Origin: Flavobacterium sp. N2038
GTDB lineage: Bacteria > Bacteroidota > Bacteroidia > Flavobacteriales > Flavobacteriaceae
Reading direction: 5' to 3'
Length of the DNA: 64,000 nt
Assembly: GCF_025947185.1 (NCBI RefSeq)
Contig: NZ_CP110001.1
Location: 2,976,001-3,040,000, forward strand
The first letter of the stretch is position 1, and each line of letters begins with the position of its first letter. Made by a program: the position numbers and the translations under genes. A model generated the notes under the pieces. The model did not search any database, was not told the origin of the DNA, and saw nothing but the letters and a program-made list of their open reading frames with translations. Of the stretch, positions 8,822 through 17,677 are shown piece after piece.

Positions 8822-9259
8822 AAATTAGATTTTAAAGGATTTAAATGTATTCAGAAATGTATAAACAGCGAAGATAAGTTAAAAAAGGAATCGTACAAAA
8901 CATACATTATGCTAAAACTTCGATTAGATTATCCTTTTTTGATGGATTTCTGAGAGCCTTACGATATTAGCTTAAAACTAAGGTTCGTAATCATGCTAAT
9001 TTTAGAGCCTCTTTTGCAGCATTATATTATGATGTGAATAGTACAAAAATATTTCGCTGTCTTTAAAATATAAATTAAATCAAATTCCTAAATAATCAAT
9101 CTCAAAATATGCAAACGGTAGTTACAAGCCTTTAAAAATCATCTTTACACAAATTCAAAACATTTATGATAGAATTTGAAAGACCTTTTTCGGGCTCCCG
9201 TTTAACTTCGCTTTATAAAATATTCCATCAAACAGAATACAGACATAAACGATTAAACT
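8822..9259. other. Intergenic region, divergent promoters of permease and GH88 units
   Basis: 438 bp without a supported gene. It holds the candidate HTCS site at 9148-9161 and, just after it, a -7-like TAGAATTTG at 9170-9178. Confidence 0.5.
9148..9161 (+). promoter_or_regulatory. Candidate HTCS operator, copy 1
   Basis: CACAAATTCAAAAC, 98 bp before the GH88 start. The 14 bases are identical to the copy upstream of the sulfatase (21354-21367), with similar sequence extending further upstream (ATCAT-TTT). Related copies lie upstream of susC and the DUF4861 gene. Confidence 0.5.
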
Positions 9260-10465
9260 ATGAAAAAAACCTTCAACCTGTTTCTAGTCCTCTCCACCAT
9301 TACTTTTAGCACTTTTGCAAAGCCTGTTCAAAATGATGATCCGTCTTTACTTTGGTTTAAAAAGACAACAGAGGTAATTCACTTTCAATTAAACAAAGCT
9401 GCTCAAACCTACAAACCCGGAAAAAATCCGCGTTCTGTAAATCCTGACGGAACAGTTAGACTGGCAGGTTTAACAGATTGGACAACGGGTTTTTTCCCCG
9501 GAAGTCTTTGGTACGGCTACGAACTTACAGGAGATAAAACTTTAGCCAATGAAGCTAAAAATTTTACGCTTGCGCTGGATTCTATCCGAAACATAAAAAA
9601 CACGCACGATGTAGGTTTTATGCTTTATTGTTCTTACGGAAATGCCTACAGAATTACGGGCGACAAAATATATCTTCCGGCTTTGGCAGATGGCGCAGCC
9701 AATCTTTATGCACGTTTTAATCCAACCGTTGGAACAATCCGTTCTTGGGATTTTGCTTGGTTACACTATCCCGTAATCATCGATAATATGATGAATTTAG
9801 AATATTTATATTGGAGTGCTAACCAATTTAACAAACCCGAATATACAAATGCAGCCAGCACACATGCCTTAACCACTATAAAAAATCATTTCAGAAAAGA
9901 TTATAGTTCGTACCATTTGGTCGATTATGATGCCAAAACAGGAAAAGTCATTCGTAAAGGAACACATCAGGGCGTTACAGATGATTCAGCCTGGGCTCGC
10001 GGACAGGCATGGGGATTGTATGGCTATACAATGTGTTATGCCAATACCAAAAATGCAAAGTTTTTACAACAGGCAGAAAATATCGCCGCTTTTATCATGA
10101 ACCACCCAAGAATGCCAAAAGATAAAGTTCCTGTTTGGGATTTTGATGTTCACAATGCTATGGATACCGAAGTATTGGCGCCAAGAGATGCGTCGGCTGC
10201 TGCGGTTATTGCCTCAGCTTTATTAGATTTAAGCACTCAGGTTAAAGATGGAAAAAAATATGCCGATTATGCCGAAGATATTTTAAAATCATTATCATCT
10301 GATGCTTACTTGGCCAAACCGGGCGAGAATAGTTATTTTCTTTTAAAACACAGCGTTGGTGCTTTTTTATATAATTCAGAAATCGATACACCACTTGATT
10401 ATGCTGATTATTATTATCTGGAAGCTTTAAAAAGATACGCTTCAATCAAAAAAATTGAAATTTAA
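9260..10465 (+). CDS. GH88 unsaturated glucuronyl hydrolase
   Basis: 401 residues with a signal peptide (cleavage around FAK/PV). GH88 is an alpha6/alpha6 barrel that hydrates the 4,5-double bond of the delta-4,5-uronic acid left by polysaccharide lyases and so frees the neighbouring sugar. Hallmarks are TDWTTGFFPGSLWYGYE, THDVGFMLYCSYG with D117, and QGVTDDSAWARGQAWGLYGY with D241/D242. The paired aspartates correspond to the catalytic residues known for the family. It is the first gene of the heparan sulfate locus and would act on the disaccharides released by the lyases downstream. The signal peptide suggests periplasmic action. Confidence 0.92.
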   Translation: MKKTFNLFLVLSTITFSTFAKPVQNDDPSLLWFKKTTEVIHFQLNKAAQTYKPGKNPRSVNPDGTVRLAGLTDWTTGFFPGSLWYGYELTGDKTLANEAKNFTLALDSIRNIKNTHDVGFMLYCSYGNAYRITGDKIYLPALADGAANLYARFNPTVGTIRSWDFAWLHYPVIIDNMMNLEYLYWSANQFNKPEYTNAASTHALTTIKNHFRKDYSSYHLVDYDAKTGKVIRKGTHQGVTDDSAWARGQAWGLYGYTMCYANTKNAKFLQQAENIAAFIMNHPRMPKDKVPVWDFDVHNAMDTEVLAPRDASAAAVIASALLDLSTQVKDGKKYADYAEDILKSLSSDAYLAKPGENSYFLLKHSVGAFLYNSEIDTPLDYADYYYLEALKRYASIKKIEI

Positions 10466-10599
10466 ATACCTCTTTCAATCCATTTGATAAAAATAATACC
10501 ATAATAAAGATTTTAAGAGGCTATTTTTGATATTCAAAACATCAATTAAATAGCTTCTTGTTTATTGTAAAAAAGTACAATTATTAGAATTAAAATAAG

Positions 10600-12576
10600 A
10601 TGATAAATTTAAAAACAATAATGGCTTTGTTTCTTCTGTTCATGACATTTTGCTTTAGCAATGCGCAGGAAACCGCTATAAACAAAGAAAGTTTTGATGC
10701 TATAAACCTGACTTATCCAGGTTTGGAAAAAGTAAATCAGCTTTATAATGCGACAAAATACAATGAAGCCGCAGAGGCCTTACTAACCTATTATCGCAAT
10801 CGCAAAAAAATTAAAAATCCTGATTTTAATGTAGGTGACGAAGCGAGATTTAGAGGAAAAGATATCGGAAAAGCCAATCAGGAAAAAGCCGATAATGCTT
10901 TACTGCACTTATTTAAACCTCAAAAAGGCTATGGCTTTTTCGATTACGGAAAAGAAATCAATTGGGATTACTGGCCGGTAAAAGACAATGAAGTGCGCTG
11001 GCAGTTACACCGCGTAACCTGGTGGCCGTCTATGGGAATGGCTTACCGAAGCAGCGGTGACGAAAAATATGCCAGAGAATGGATTTTTCAATTCCGCGAT
11101 TGGGAAAAGAAAAATTATTTGGGACGTTCTGCCGAAAACGATCAAATCGCATGGCGTCCGCTAGAAGTATCAGAACGCATACAAAGCTTTCCGGGAATCT
11201 TCAATTTATTTGTAGTTTCGCCCAATTTCACTCCTGCTTTTTTAATGGAATTTTTAAACAGTTTAAGCAAACAAACTGATTATATTCCTAAACATTACAG
11301 CAAAGAAGGAAACCATTTATTGTTTGAGGCACAGCGTGTTTTGGGCGCAGGAGCTTCGTTTCCAGAACTAAAACAAGCTGAGGAATGGCGTAAAAGTGGC
11401 ATCGAAATCTTAAACAGAGAAATAAAACTGCAGGTATTTGAAGATGGCGTACAGTGGGAACTCTCTCCTACTTACCATGTAGCTTGTATCGAAATCTTTC
11501 TTAAAGCTTACAATTCGGCAAAAATGGCCGGAGTAGAAAAAGAATTTCCGGATACGTACATACAAACGATTGAAAAAATGATTGTGGCTACAGCCAATAT
11601 ATCATTTCCTGATTATAACAATCCAATGTTTGGCGATTCGTGGCCAATTGAAAAAAATGCCCGAATAAAGCAGTTTGCAGGCTGGTCGAAACTATTTCCG
11701 GATAACGGACTTATCAAATATTTTGCAACAGATGGCGTAGACGGAAAATTACCTAATTTATCAAATGCGTTACCAAATGGTGGTTTTTATACTTTTAGAA
11801 ACGGTTGGAACGATAAATCAACTGTGATGATTGTAAAAGCCGGACCTCCTGCCGAATTTCATGCACAGCCGGATAACGGAACTTTTGAACTTTGGGTAAA
11901 CGGACGCAACTTTATGCCCGATACCGGATGTTATTTATACAGCGGTGATGCCGAAGTGACCAAAATGAGAAACTGGTTCCGTCAAACCAGAGTTCACAAT
12001 ACTTTGACCTTGAATAATGAAAACATGATCATTACCAAAGCCAAACAAAACAAATGGAAGACCAGTAAAAATCTTGATATTTTAACTTATACAAACCCAA
12101 GTTATACTGATTTAGAACATCAGCGCAGTATTTTATTTATAAACGAAAAATATTTTCTAATTATAGATAAAGTAATTGGAAAAGCAACCGGAAATTTAGG
12201 TGTTCATTTTCAATTAAAAGAAGACAGCAAACCAGTTTATAACACAACTAATAACAGCGTTTACACTACTTACGAGGATGGAAATAACCTTTTAATTCAA
12301 TCTTTAAATACAGATAAAATCGTTTTAAAAGAAGAAGAAGGAAAAGTATCTTACGTTTATGCAAAAGAAATAGCAAGACCGGCTTTTGTTTTTGAGAAAT
12401 CAAAAAATGATACGGCTATACAGCAATTTATAAGCATTGTATATCCGTACAACGGAAACAAAACTCCCCAAATTAGCCTTCAGCCCAATGCAGGCAATGA
12501 CTTTGAAAAAGGAAACATCAATTTAACGATTACAATTGATGGCAAAAAAAGCGAAATCAAAACAACTTTGCAATAA
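10600..12576 (+). CDS. hepC: Heparinase III (heparan-sulfate lyase, PL12)
   Basis: 658 residues with a signal peptide ending at NAQ. The sequence follows Pedobacter heparinus heparinase III almost block for block over its full length of about 659 residues: FDAINLTYPGLEKV, KDNEVRWQLHRV, EWRPLEVSxRIQS-type segment, EFHAQPDNGTFELW and HQRSILFINEKYFLIIDK. It eliminates the GlcNAc/GlcNS-(1-4)-uronic acid bond of heparan sulfate and prefers low sulfation. Candidate catalytic residues are N238 (EGNHLLFEAQR), Y292 (SPTYHV) and H421 (EFHAQ), matching the Asn-Tyr-His set reported for the family. It consists of an N-terminal alpha-barrel followed by a C-terminal beta-sandwich. Probably periplasmic. Confidence 0.95.
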   Translation: MINLKTIMALFLLFMTFCFSNAQETAINKESFDAINLTYPGLEKVNQLYNATKYNEAAEALLTYYRNRKKIKNPDFNVGDEARFRGKDIGKANQEKADNALLHLFKPQKGYGFFDYGKEINWDYWPVKDNEVRWQLHRVTWWPSMGMAYRSSGDEKYAREWIFQFRDWEKKNYLGRSAENDQIAWRPLEVSERIQSFPGIFNLFVVSPNFTPAFLMEFLNSLSKQTDYIPKHYSKEGNHLLFEAQRVLGAGASFPELKQAEEWRKSGIEILNREIKLQVFEDGVQWELSPTYHVACIEIFLKAYNSAKMAGVEKEFPDTYIQTIEKMIVATANISFPDYNNPMFGDSWPIEKNARIKQFAGWSKLFPDNGLIKYFATDGVDGKLPNLSNALPNGGFYTFRNGWNDKSTVMIVKAGPPAEFHAQPDNGTFELWVNGRNFMPDTGCYLYSGDAEVTKMRNWFRQTRVHNTLTLNNENMIITKAKQNKWKTSKNLDILTYTNPSYTDLEHQRSILFINEKYFLIIDKVIGKATGNLGVHFQLKEDSKPVYNTTNNSVYTTYEDGNNLLIQSLNTDKIVLKEEEGKVSYVYAKEIARPAFVFEKSKNDTAIQQFISIVYPYNGNKTPQISLQPNAGNDFEKGNINLTITIDGKKSEIKTTLQ

Positions 12577-12598
12577 CAAATACATAATGCCAATATGG

Positions 12599-12632
12599 TT
12601 TCTTATTTCTAATTCCGATTAGAAATAAGAAA
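12599..12632 (+). repeat. Intercistronic hairpin between hepC and the next lyase gene
   Basis: TTTCTTATTTCTAAT (12599-12613) and ATTAGAAATAAGAAA (12618-12632) form a perfect 15-bp stem with a TCCG loop. No U-tract follows, so it is more likely an mRNA processing or stability element, or a partial attenuator, than a full terminator. Confidence 0.6.
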
Positions 12633-12662
12633 ACTTGGTTACATATAAAATCATAAAGCATT

Positions 12663-13514
12663 ATGAAAAAGAATATTCCCTTCAAACTTATTATTGCGAG
12701 TGTGGCATTCATAATTACAGCATCCTGTAGTAAAGATGACAATGACGATTCTAAACCCGAAGAACCCGCACAAGCTGTAAACGATACGATTTTAAATGTG
12801 AATTACGAAACAGGCGAATTTACGTCAGGAATTACAGGTATAACAGGTACTCACGCCACTGCTGCTGATGCCGTTTTTATGACTTCACCCGGAAGTACTG
12901 GAAAATATGCTGTTGCGCATAAAGTTACACTTGGCGATACTAGTTATTTTTCTGATGGTGCTTACCGCAGTGAATCTGATGCTGTTTCTTTGGCAAAATA
13001 TCGTTATGCTCCAGGAGACGAACACCGATATGAAGTCAGCATATTGTTAAAAGACTGGCAATCGTGGAATGGCACAGATCCTGCTTACGGTGATAATATT
13101 TTTCAGCTAAAAATGTCCGACAATCAGTTATTGCCTCTCAGAATCCTTACTAAACGTAATGCTATCGTGGCCAGAAACTACCAATATCAGGACAATTTAA
13201 TTACGGATTATCGTCCTTATATCAATCAATGGATCAAGTTTCGTGTTGAGGTAAAATGGGCAGTTGATAATACCGGATATATGAAAATATTCGCCAAACT
13301 TCCCGACCAATCCGACTATAAGCTTTTACTGGAACGCACAAATTTTACCACATTCACAGGCAATCCGGCAGTTGGAAATGTAGGTTATTTAAAATGGGGC
13401 GTTTACCGGGAAGCCGGAGAAGATGCCAATGGCAATGTAATTACCAGCGATAATGTTCTAACTCGCATTGCTTATCATGATGATATCAGAATCATCAAAC
13501 TTCCTTTAAAATAG
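12663..13514 (+). CDS. Heparin lyase I-like polysaccharide lyase, lipoprotein
   Basis: 283 residues with a lipoprotein signal (FIITASC, C21), then an acidic linker, then a beta-jelly-roll-like domain. The segments DGAYRSESDAVSLAKYRYAPGDEHRYEVSILLKDW, YINQWIKFRVEVKWA and VGYLKWGVYRE resemble the 'polysaccharide lyase' family that includes heparin lyase I. Co-location with heparinase III supports cleavage of heparin or heparan sulfate, probably at the cell surface. It is shorter and more diverged than the classical heparinase I (PL13), so a PL13 label is not justified. It could instead be a glycan-binding protein. It lies 87 bp after hepC and is likely in the same transcript. Confidence 0.65.
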   Translation: MKKNIPFKLIIASVAFIITASCSKDDNDDSKPEEPAQAVNDTILNVNYETGEFTSGITGITGTHATAADAVFMTSPGSTGKYAVAHKVTLGDTSYFSDGAYRSESDAVSLAKYRYAPGDEHRYEVSILLKDWQSWNGTDPAYGDNIFQLKMSDNQLLPLRILTKRNAIVARNYQYQDNLITDYRPYINQWIKFRVEVKWAVDNTGYMKIFAKLPDQSDYKLLLERTNFTTFTGNPAVGNVGYLKWGVYREAGEDANGNVITSDNVLTRIAYHDDIRIIKLPLK

Positions 13515-13570
13515 CTTTAGCTTTACTTCTTAGATCTTTTAAAAGGTTTTTACTTGTAAACTTGTCAAAT

Positions 13571-13649
13571 ATAGCTCGTGGTTTCAACCACGGGGATACA
13601 ATATTATCACGTCTTATGTTGTGTTCCCGTGGTTGAAACCAAGGGCTAT
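13571..13649. repeat. REP-like inverted pair
   Basis: ATAGCTCGTGGTTTCAACCA (then CGGGGATACA, 13571-13600) is an imperfect inverted copy of TGTGTTCCCGTGGTTGAAAC (then CAAGGGCTAT, 13620-13649). Each arm also has an internal palindrome (GTGGTTTCAACCAC). The nested symmetry is typical of mobile REP/BIME units. Confidence 0.65.
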
Positions 13650-14178
13650 GTTTAAAGATAGGAATTAACAGCTTGTCATCTCTGACAATGATTGTGGTTA
13701 TTTTGAGTGAAACTAAGTTCCTTACACCCTTGGTTCCAAACTTTGACAAAGATCTATAAACACAAGAATAAACCCGTTTAAACCCGCGTCATCCACGTGT
13801 CATTAAATCCAATTTTACGATCTTTTATTCGTGAGATTGCTTCGTTCCTCGCAATGACTTCAGCCTCATACGCGTGCCATTAAACGCATATTTCTTCGCA
13901 ATGCTACTTCCCTGGTTTTAAATACATAAGTTTTATCTGAATTAAATAAACAAGCCGATAAATCAATTGATAAAAATCACATCAAAAAGTGAATATCTCC
14001 ATTAACATTTTGCTCTGTTTCACTTAACGATTATCCAACACAAAGCATTTCAAAATTGATTAGTAATTACGGGACTATATTATAAAATCATTTTGCAATA
14101 AAACACCTTAAAACGCTGATTTTTCCTTTGTTTACGGGGTACGAAAACGTTGTATTAATCAAAATCAATAGCATTTTG

Positions 14179-14220
14179 GACGTATTCAAAACTGTCCTGT
14201 ATACCCGATTTATATATTTG
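14179..14220 (+). promoter_or_regulatory. Candidate HTCS operator (copy 2) and susC promoter
   Basis: GACGTATTCAAAAC at 14179-14192, preceded by CATTTTG, is shared with the sulfatase upstream region (CATTTTG-CACAAATTCAAAAC). TATATTTG at 14213-14220 is a perfect TAnnTTTG -7 element 20 bp downstream. The position is right for an activator replacing a missing -33 TTG. Transcription from here would leave a leader of about 280 nt before susC. Confidence 0.5.
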
Positions 14221-14336
14221 TTTTAATTAAAACCAAAAAAAACATGACTAATCCAAGACAAATGAACCGACTTCTAAAAAATCTATTTTTATGTACCAGA
14301 CGCAAAATTCCCCAGTCCTATTTTCAAGTTAATAAA

Positions 14337-14372
14337 TTGTTATAATTTTCGCCTTAATCCATATTAGCTTTG
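14337..14372 (+). promoter_or_regulatory. Alternative susC promoter
   Basis: TTG (14337-14339) and TAGCTTTG (14365-14372) match the Bacteroidota -33/-7 elements, but with a 25-bp spacer, slightly longer than usual. It could give constitutive low-level transcription of susCD. Confidence 0.3.
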
Positions 14373-14507
14373 CAAAAATTATTGGATAAACATCTTTTGA
14401 AATCCATGCAAAAATTAAGATCGATTTGCGTAACAACATACAGACTCAACTTAAATCATATCAATAGGAAATAAATCTTCAGACTTATTCCCATCTAAAA
14501 ATAAATT

Positions 14508-17500
14508 ATGAAAAGGACTATATACTTATTCTTGCTTCTGGCAACATGCAAAATGATGTATGCGCAGGATATTATTACCGTAAAAGGTGTAGTAACAGAT
14601 TCGCAGAGCATTCCAATGCCGGGAACAACCGTTTCTGAAAAAGGAACCAAAAATTCTACCGTTACTTCTATGGATGGAAATTATCAAATTAAAGTAAAGC
14701 CCAATGCCATATTGGTTTTCTCTTTTATTGGAACAAAAACCAAAGAAGAACACGTAAAAAACAGAACACTTATTAATGTCAAATTAATTGACGATGCCAA
14801 TAATCTAGATGAAGTAGTTGTGGTAGGTTACGGTACAAAAAGCCGAAAAGATCTCACAGGCGCAGTATCTTCTGTAAAAGGAACCGAACTTGCAAAAGTT
14901 CCCGTGCAAAATGTGGCGCAGGCTTTACAAGGTCGTATTGCTGGTATGCAGGTTACAATGCCTGACGGAACACCAGGAGCTGAACCATCGCTTAGAATTA
15001 GAGGCGGAACTTCTATCACACAAAGCAACGAGCCTTTGTATGTGGTTGACGGAGTAGCGCAAACAGGAGGTTTAGGTTTTATTGATCCTATGGATGTTGA
15101 ATCTATGGATGTTTTAAAAGATGCTTCTTCTACCTCAATTTATGGTGCTCAAGGTGCAAACGGAGTCGTTTTGGTTACCACCAAAAAACCAAAGGGCGGA
15201 AAACTAACCATTAACTATGATGCTTATGGCGGAATAAAAACAATTGCCAAAACACTTCCGGTTTTAAATCCGTATCAATACACACAATTATTATATGAAG
15301 CTGCAACAGACGACGCAAGACTACAGAAATTTACCAACACTTTTGGCACTTACGACGAACTAGAAGGTTTATATAAAGACCGAAAAGGTATCGACTGGCA
15401 GGATGAAGTTTTTGGAAATGCCGTAGAAAGCCAATATCATAAAATAAGTATCAGCGGAGGCGAAAACGATACCAGATACAACGCTTTTTATTCTGTAAAT
15501 AACGATCAGGGAATTATGCTAGGAAGCGCTTCAGTAAAAAACATTGCAAAACTAAACGTAATCAATACCATCAGTAAAAAATTCTCTGTAAATGCGATTG
15601 TGAATTACTCTAATCAAAAAGTAACCGGATTATCTACCGGCGATGGTGGAAATGCAAGATTAAGCATGCTACAAAATTTACTACAATACAGGCCAACAAT
15701 TGGAAAAACAGGATCTGATGAAGATTTAAAAACTTTATTCGTTGATCCGTTAGACAATCAGGATTCACCAACGCTTCAAAGTCCGCTGGTAACCATCGAT
15801 AGTCAAAAAAGAGAAGCTATTACCAGAACGATTAATATGAGTTTACAGCTTCAGTATAATATTACACCAAGTTTAATTTACAAAGGTTTGATAAGTTATA
15901 CGGATACAAGCCTTAACAGCAAATATTTTAATGATTCTAATGGTATTCAGGCCATCAGAAGCGGTGGAGCAAATGGTGGTGTTACAAACAATACCACAAC
16001 ACGTTTAAACTATAATAACGTTTTAACGTATGCCAAAACTTTTAATAAAAAACACAAATTTGATGTAACAGCCGGTCAGGAATACATTTACAATTATAAC
16101 GAAGGAGTTACAGCTACGGCTTCGGCTTTTCCGAATGTAAATTTAGGTTGGGATAAATTACAGTTAGGAACTATTGCAGGTATTCCGACAACTTTTGCCG
16201 AAGATGATAAGATGTTATCTTTCTTCGCCAAAACAAACTATGCCTACAAAGACAAATATTTATTCTCTGCCAGCATAAGAGCCGATGGTTCATCTAAATT
16301 TGGAACCGAAAATCAATGGGGATATTTCCCTTCCGTATCGGCTGCATGGAGAATTATCCAGGAAGATTTTATGAGTAAGTTACCCGTATTTTCTGATTTA
16401 AAAATTCGTGCGAGTTATGGTGAAGCAGGAAATAACCGAATTGCTAATTATGCTGCTTTGGGTATTTTTAATTCTGGTTCTTATCCGTTAAACAACCAAA
16501 CCAATATTACAGCATTTCAAAACAATCTTCCAAATCCATTCCTGAAATGGGAAGCAACAAAATCGACTAATATAGGTCTTGACCTAGGATTCTTTAAACA
16601 ACGAATCGCTTTAACAACAGAATTATACGATAATAAATCTAAAGACTTACTTTATAACACTCGTGTACCGGCAAGTTCAGGATTTAAGAAACAATTTCAG
16701 AATATTGGAGCCACTTCTAACCGCGGTATCGAGTTTACATTAAATACAGTAAACATTAGAACAAACAGTTTTACATGGAATACCAGTTTGAATCTTGCCT
16801 TTAATAAAACAAAAGTGCTTAGTTTAAGCGAAGGCGAAAATTCATTAATAACCAACAGTTACACGGATAAAAGTGATTACATTCTACAAGTAGGAAAACC
16901 AGTTGGAACCATGTATGGATATGTTAGAGACGGTTTATATCAGGTAAATGATTTTGATTATAACCCAACAACAAAGGCTTATACTTTAAAAACAGGTGTA
17001 GCAGGCGATAATATCGTGGTGCAGCCCGGCTTTATTAAGTTTAAAGATATTAGTGGTCCAAACGGAACCCCAGACGGTGTAATTAATGATTTAGACAGAA
17101 CTATTATTGGAAATGCAAATCCTAAATACACAGGAGGCTTCAATAATACCTTTACTTACAAAGGAATCGATCTTAGCGTATTTCTGGATTTTACAGTAGG
17201 CAATGATATTTATAATGCCAATGTATTAAACAATTCAAGACTTAATCTGGACAACTTAAATACACTGGCTATTTATGCCGACAGATGGACTACTATAAAT
17301 ACGGCGGGACAAAGAGTAACTGATCCTGCAGAACTAGCAGCGCTTAATGTTGGCAAAACCAATCCGGCATTTAACGGAAACACCACAGGACGTTTGTACA
17401 GCGATATTATCGAAGATGGTTCGTTTTTAAGAATCAACAACATTAGTTTAGGTTATACACTTCCAAAAGACTGGCTGAAAAAATCGAAGATTTCTAATTT

Positions 17501-17660
17501 GAGAATCTATTTTACAGCTTATAATGTATATGTATTTACCAAATATTCCGGATATGATCCTGAAGTAAGTGTGCTTAACAACGCCATAACCAGAGGTGTA
17601 GATTTTAGTGCTTATCCTAGAAGTAAATCCTTTGTAACAGGCTTAAGTATTTCACTATAA
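14508..17660 (+). CDS. SusC/RagA-type TonB-dependent outer-membrane transporter
   Basis: 1050 residues. In order: a signal peptide (MYAQ), a CarboxypepD_reg-like domain (VKGVVTDSQSIPMPGTTV, about residues 24-105), a 'DEVVVVGYG' TonB-box-like segment near 107, a plug domain (LTGAVSSVKGTEL, QNVAQALQGRIAGMQV, RIRGGTSITQSNEPLYVVDG), and a 22-strand barrel with the family's final aromatic-rich strands (NLRIYFTAYNVYVFTKYSGYDPE). It imports oligosaccharides across the outer membrane, driven by TonB/ExbBD, with SusD as its lid. Here the substrate should be heparan sulfate oligosaccharides, inferred from the surrounding lyases. It is followed after 17 bp by susD. Confidence 0.95.
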   Translation: MKRTIYLFLLLATCKMMYAQDIITVKGVVTDSQSIPMPGTTVSEKGTKNSTVTSMDGNYQIKVKPNAILVFSFIGTKTKEEHVKNRTLINVKLIDDANNLDEVVVVGYGTKSRKDLTGAVSSVKGTELAKVPVQNVAQALQGRIAGMQVTMPDGTPGAEPSLRIRGGTSITQSNEPLYVVDGVAQTGGLGFIDPMDVESMDVLKDASSTSIYGAQGANGVVLVTTKKPKGGKLTINYDAYGGIKTIAKTLPVLNPYQYTQLLYEAATDDARLQKFTNTFGTYDELEGLYKDRKGIDWQDEVFGNAVESQYHKISISGGENDTRYNAFYSVNNDQGIMLGSASVKNIAKLNVINTISKKFSVNAIVNYSNQKVTGLSTGDGGNARLSMLQNLLQYRPTIGKTGSDEDLKTLFVDPLDNQDSPTLQSPLVTIDSQKREAITRTINMSLQLQYNITPSLIYKGLISYTDTSLNSKYFNDSNGIQAIRSGGANGGVTNNTTTRLNYNNVLTYAKTFNKKHKFDVTAGQEYIYNYNEGVTATASAFPNVNLGWDKLQLGTIAGIPTTFAEDDKMLSFFAKTNYAYKDKYLFSASIRADGSSKFGTENQWGYFPSVSAAWRIIQEDFMSKLPVFSDLKIRASYGEAGNNRIANYAALGIFNSGSYPLNNQTNITAFQNNLPNPFLKWEATKSTNIGLDLGFFKQRIALTTELYDNKSKDLLYNTRVPASSGFKKQFQNIGATSNRGIEFTLNTVNIRTNSFTWNTSLNLAFNKTKVLSLSEGENSLITNSYTDKSDYILQVGKPVGTMYGYVRDGLYQVNDFDYNPTTKAYTLKTGVAGDNIVVQPGFIKFKDISGPNGTPDGVINDLDRTIIGNANPKYTGGFNNTFTYKGIDLSVFLDFTVGNDIYNANVLNNSRLNLDNLNTLAIYADRWTTINTAGQRVTDPAELAALNVGKTNPAFNGNTTGRLYSDIIEDGSFLRINNISLGYTLPKDWLKKSKISNLRIYFTAYNVYVFTKYSGYDPEVSVLNNAITRGVDFSAYPRSKSFVTGLSISL

Positions 17661-17677
17661 TTTAAAGTTTTAAAAAG

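Larger units (their letters stand above)
13515..14507. other. Long region upstream of susC
   Basis: 993 bp with no supported gene. A frame at 13495-13749 (-) runs through a repeat and is rejected. It contains the REP-like inverted pair at 13571-13649, the candidate HTCS site at 14179-14192 and TAnnTTTG elements at 14213-14220 and 14365-14372. Confidence 0.6.

Noticed and set aside
13495..13749. 84-codon open frame on the - strand after the lyase-like lipoprotein gene
   Set aside because: It runs through the REP-like inverted repeat at 13571-13649, so its coding appearance comes from the palindrome.
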